Source of the DNA: Trachythela sp. YZ-2020 | Taxonomy: Eukaryota > Cnidaria > Anthozoa > Malacalcyonacea > Clavulariidae | Length of the DNA stretch: 64,000 nt | NCBI GenBank assembly: GCA_016169945.1 | Contig: JADLSH010000365.1 | Location: forward strand, 1,732,501 to 1,796,500 | Reading direction: 5' to 3' | Shown here: positions 59,874-64,000 of the stretch, piece after piece | Position numbering within the stretch: the first letter of the stretch is position 1 | Layout of the letters: each line of letters opens with the position of its first letter | The notes under the pieces: generated by a model | What the model saw: only the letters and a program-made list of their open reading frames with translations | What the model was told of the DNA's origin: nothing | The model's database searches: none | Program-made: the position numbers and the translations under genes

Positions 59874-60781
59874 TACAACTCATTGTTTACATGCAAGAGA
59901 AGCTAAAACCTACATTCCTCTCCATGAGCTTATGCGAACCCCCAAAGCAAGTTGCGTTCACTGGTTCGACAAAATAACTATTTGGGCTGCGGCGCCACAT
60001 ATCGTCGCACACTACCCCCCTGATCCGATAAGCAGAAGCTCTTCTGCAATAGCCTGCGAACAGGCTCTATATTGCAGGCGGGGCAGTTGACGCAGGTTAC
60101 TTCTGCAACAGCAGCCGTAGCACATAGTCATGGGAAAAAGTGATTACGTAACACGATCGAACTATTCTGCAGAACCCTTGGAAAACAAATAAACAGTATC
60201 TCTTTCAGACACTCTTTGAGTGCTAAGTAAATAGATTTGGACCATTTATCGTCCAAATATAAATATGACGTACAATTGATAAAGGACCCTGGCTAAGATG
60301 AGCTTTGCTAACCAGGTTTTACTTCGCTCTTTAAGTAAAGTTTCCATCGAGCTTTTGTATCGGTTCGAATTCATTGGCATAACACGGCTATACTCCCACC
60401 AATAACAAGCTCTTTTCAACAAAGCTTGGATCAAATTCTTGCAAAGTGACAAAAAGAGTTGTAAAGCATGCATCTTCTTCGGCGTATACTCTTGCAGGAG
60501 ACCTAAATAAATATGTGAGTGCTTCTTTCTAAACTGATGCCCAGCAAATTGTGTTTCTAAGCCTCTTTTGTGGAAATCTCTTTTTCTCCTAAATATGTAC
60601 AAATAATCCTCCCTGCTTTTCCATATAGTTGTACATCTATGATAAAGTATTCTTGTGCAGCAATTTGTTTTTCTAAAATCTGTACTACCCTTTTGTGGAC
60701 ATCACTTTTTTCTCTTAAATATGTACAAAAATTCTTCCCTGCTTTCCAATATAATTGTACATCTATGATAAAGTATTCTTG

Positions 60782-62964
60782 CTATCGGCAACGAATAAGC
60801 TGTTTGTACTGCTTGGATTTGAGAAATCGCGGCAGAACGTCTCTTTTCATCAAATAATATATTTGTTCCTGGGCTGGTTGGAATGTTGTTGTTGAAGGAT
60901 GTTCCATGTTCATCTCTACAGTGTTTCTCGTCTTTGAATCGATACTGATCTGGTAAAGTTAGGATAAAGAATAACTTAATTCCCTAATTCTACATACAGT
61001 AATAATAACTGGCACAAAAATAAGAGATAATCTAATTTTGTTACCTCTGTAGGCGACATAATAGAAATATAAGTTTCATAAATTCGCTTGGCTTCGCAAT
61101 CTCTTGTATCCCCGCTCGCTTGCTTGTATTTTTCTACATCTAACCAGAAATTTAAATTTTCCGAACAATGTTGACTTTTGAGAAAATCTTTAAACATGAG
61201 TAATCCATATTCATGACTGAGTAGGGCGTCAAAATTTGTTGACCACTGTCGAGCTTCTTCTGCTGTCGGTCTGAAATAAGGAAAGAAATGATCGGCGAGA
61301 TAATTTAGGAGAGAAAAAGACTACTTGTATTTTGGGCTTATTATATAAAAATACTTTTTACATTGAATACTATATGTCTATCAATTCTAATAGGTCCAGT
61401 GAAGGTCCAGTGTTACTACAGGAGGAAACCTAAACTAAACTAACTGTATTTATACTGGATAGCTCTCTCAGTTCTAAACTGCATGTTCTCCCTAGAGGTC
61501 CAGTAAATGACATCTCTTCAGAGTCCAGTGTTACTACAGGAGGAAACCTAAACTAACCTTATCTTATCTTTACTGGATAGATCTATCAGTTTTAACCTGT
61601 TCTCCCCAGAGGTCCAGTAAGGGCCATTCCTTATTGATCCAGTGTTACTACAGGAGGAAACCTGAACTAAACTAAAGTCACTCTATTTATACTGGATAGC
61701 TCTATCCTTCTAAACTATTCTTCCTAGAGGTCCAGTGAGGGCCATCAAGGATTGATCCAGTGTTACTACAGGAGGAAACCTAAACAAAACTAACTTTATT
61801 AACACTGCGATATTTGGTATAGAGTCGGACTGGGAGCACTATCTTGACATGTGACAGACCGACAAAACACTGCATATTGCAGGAATCTACACCTGGTCGC
61901 ACATGTGAAAGGCGCGTGCATTAACCACGGTGTTACTACACGGCATAAAAAATAAACATAATTATTAGTGAGCCGTAAATTTCAAGATCTGTGCGGCAAT
62001 TGCGTATTAGCAAAAGGTTCTTAAGGCCTAGTTCCCAGAAATATTTTTGGATCTGAACTTTTGCAGAAACTTTTCCACAGAAATTTCTAAAGTTAATAAT
62101 TAACTGACGAGTAATAACAAAACTAGAGTATGCTCTAGTCTATAGACTAGTAATTGTAATGCATTTTGTATTTACTATATCAAATTGAACACCACTGAAT
62201 ATCAAGAAACAACACTCCGATCAGCCCAATTGAGTCTGAAACCCAGGTTCCGAGAAAGAAAAAAACTTTTTCCACCTCTGAAGATAGCATTAACATAAAA
62301 TCAGTGAGCATGAACGTTTGTACTTTTCTGTTATTTTTAACTCTCATATATTTCTTTCGCACCTTTAAGCTTTATGGTATGTTATGTGAGAAAAACGTTG
62401 TCGTAGTAAAACATGAGCCAATATCATAATTTATGCGTGAATATACTTTTTAAATAACATCGCTCTGTGTCAGAAATTGCGTTGCATGGCCTTTAAGCCC
62501 CGTACAGACGAGCAAGTTTTCCTTGACAAGTTTTATTTGCTCGTGTGTACGGCAAAAATTGACAAGTTTTCCTTGACAAAAAGCCTTGTTCAAAAGCTAG
62601 TCATGCCAGCTTTCGAACAAGGAAAATTGTTCGTGTGTACGGCCAACAAGGAAAACTTGATAAGGAAATGCGCAGTACGACACTGCACACTTCTCTTCGA
62701 TCTAGTTGAGCGGCCATTGCCATGCACTATAAACACGAAGCATTCACTTGTGTCGTTAATAAACGGGCTCGTAATACTTGTCAAGGAAAAATTGATGGGA
62801 AAAAATTGATGTTTGCCGTACACACGAACAAGTAAACTCGACAAGGAACTTGTCAAGGAAAACTTGCTCGTCTGTACGGGGCTTTAGTGTATGATAAATG
62901 GTCCAAAACATACCTTGGTATCCCAGCTGCAACTTGTTTACTTGCACTCAAGTTAAACGTCCAC
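60782..62964 (-). CDS. RGS-domain protein (R4-like), 3' three exons
   Basis: Exons on the minus strand: 62964-62914, 61270-61045, 60949-60782, with GT-AG sites and agreeing phases. They encode a full RGS box: PTAEEARQWSTNFDALLSHE, then FKDFLKSQHCSENLNFWLDV, KRIYETYISIMSPTE, and finally AQEQIYYLMKRDVLPRFLKS with a stop 10 codons later. RGS proteins speed GTP hydrolysis by G-alpha subunits and end GPCR signals at the membrane. The domain lies at the extreme C-terminus, as in the small R4/B subfamily. The exon at 62914 opens mid-codon (phase 2), so the N-terminus lies further right, possibly outside the window; I could not find a convincing first exon. The gene is convergent with MAPK15. Confidence 0.92.
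61395..61810 (-). repeat. 113-bp tandem repeat family, locus 6 (reverse orientation)
   Basis: Four units with ACAGGAGGAAACCTAAACTA and CTAGAGGTCCAGTAA, in the intron between the second and third RGS exons listed. Confidence 0.85.
62495..62888. repeat. Foldback element with AAGCCCCGTACAGACGAGCA ends
   Basis: Terminal inverted repeats of about 35 bp, AAGCCCCGTACAGACGAGCA on the left. Inside, CTTGACAAG(T/G)TTT and CGTGTGTACGGCAAA motifs repeat in both orientations. It ends 26 bp before the donor of RGS exon 62964-62914 as read on the minus strand. Confidence 0.85.
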
Positions 62965-64000
62965 CTGAAATGAAAACAAAATTAACTCGGAATGCATATA
63001 TATATACGAGAATTGACTGGATCTGACCAGTTATTTCCAGACGAAGCCGATGCCCGATGGCACCCATAGCAACAACTAAGCCTCATTTCGATTCCCAAAT
63101 TGAAGTTTAGAAATAATGTTCATTTTCCAAATAGTGAATAAAAATTCCGGGCTCAAGCCCGCATGATTAAAACTTTATCCAGTTTTAGGATTTGATTAAA
63201 ACTTTATCCTGTCTTATAGGACTTGATCAAAACATTATCTATAGTCCTAGGACTTGATCAAAACTTTATCGTATATTTGCAAGATGGCGCGGAGACCACA
63301 CACGACGGCACGACCTTCGCAAGAGCAATGACTGAATCTTTGTGATGAATGTCTTGAATCTGGAGCAATAATCTAACCCATGGCGGTTTTAGCGTTCGCT
63401 CTGACGACTGCGTGTCAACGAAGCCCCTTCATTACATTTGCCTTACTTGAACAGTTTCAAAGGCTCAAAGCATACATGAAACCTTGCTCATTTGTCATGA
63501 AATTAATATGAACATTACACGAAAAGTTCAATGCTTTACCAATATAGATAAATAAAGTCATCCCTTACAAATTTTGCCAAAACCCAGGCCTATGTCTTGG
63601 TCTTCGCGAGGTTCGCTGAACGCGATGCATAACGTCAGATCAATGTAGAGCAAAGACTATGGAATATCGACAGCTCTTTACAGAGATTTTTGTTGACGAC
63701 AACAGCAACGTTTCTATCAAATGCACCTGTATATTATAAACACTTCAAAGCATCATTTGCATGACAAAAAATGAACATATTAACTTGATAACGAGAGTCA
63801 TTTTCATTGGTTTTTACCGTATAATTATGTATTAGTTTTGTCAGAAATGTTAGTTAATTGATTAAATTACACTGTAATGACTGCAACCAGAATATATTAA
63901 ACACGAAGAGATATCGTTTCTACCGTTATACGCAAAGACTAGCTCGACGCAGGGCGCCCTGCTCGTCGAAAACGCGTCTTTATTGGCTGTGCATTTACAA
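62965..64000. other. Right edge of the window, no gene assigned
   Basis: It contains a decayed SINE of the 34556 family (63330-63425) and TTGATCAAAACTTTATC words repeated at 63170-63270 (GGA(C/T)TTGAT(C/T)AAAAC). It may hold upstream parts of the RGS gene on the minus strand, but none could be supported. Confidence 0.4.

Noticed and set aside
62477..62809. 110-codon ORF within 62495-62888
   Set aside because: It overlaps a foldback element, and the codons are fragments of its inverted repeats.
63570..63650. First exon of the RGS gene on the minus strand (an ATG near 63628)
   Set aside because: No donor in phase 2 follows before the stop, and the peptide does not resemble an RGS N-terminus.

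Overview
This is a 64 kb piece of an AT-rich animal genome. Coding sequence is cut into short exons by GT-AG introns, and the introns and intergenic DNA are packed with small foldback elements, SINEs, LINE fragments and minisatellites. Gene content fits an early-branching marine invertebrate: a glycine/GABA-type Cys-loop receptor, an ERK7/MAPK15 kinase, an RGS protein and secreted orphan proteins. A cnidarian is my best guess. It rests on the gene types, the repeat style and an acidic-pro/cationic-mature precursor like those known from cnidarians, so it is inference, not proof.

Layout. (1) 1-4.5 kb: repeats and foldbacks, plus a weak minus-strand signal-peptide exon at 1995-2055. (2) 4548-16828 (+): ten-exon gene for a 976-residue secreted protein of unknown function. 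(3) 16.8-27.9 kb: gene-free, with MITE-like foldbacks and a 5'-truncated LINE inside an older element. (4) 28036-31133 (+): five-exon gene for a 238-residue precursor with a signal peptide, an acidic pro-region, a Lys-Arg site and a 124-residue domain rich in Cys, Arg and Tyr. It has a clear TATA box and poly(A) signal and is the best candidate for something undescribed. (5) 33689-45884 (+): nine-exon Cys-loop receptor, 419 residues, with a PAR motif before TM2 and a Cys-loop one residue longer than usual. (6) 47427-57607 (+): thirteen-exon MAPK15/ERK7, 552 residues, with TDY instead of TEY in the activation loop and an RFX X-box-like site upstream. (7) 60782-62964 (-): 3' part of an R4-type RGS gene, convergent with the kinase.

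Exons were joined by reading splice sites and reading phase by hand. In the four complete models every junction keeps frame and the total length is a whole number of codons with one terminal stop, which is strong internal support. The genes are not an operon and show no obvious shared pathway. The receptor, kinase and RGS are ordinary signalling genes, and the two secreted genes are probably lineage-specific. Two unrelated genes 40 kb apart carry the same 17-bp and 45-bp minisatellites in their introns.
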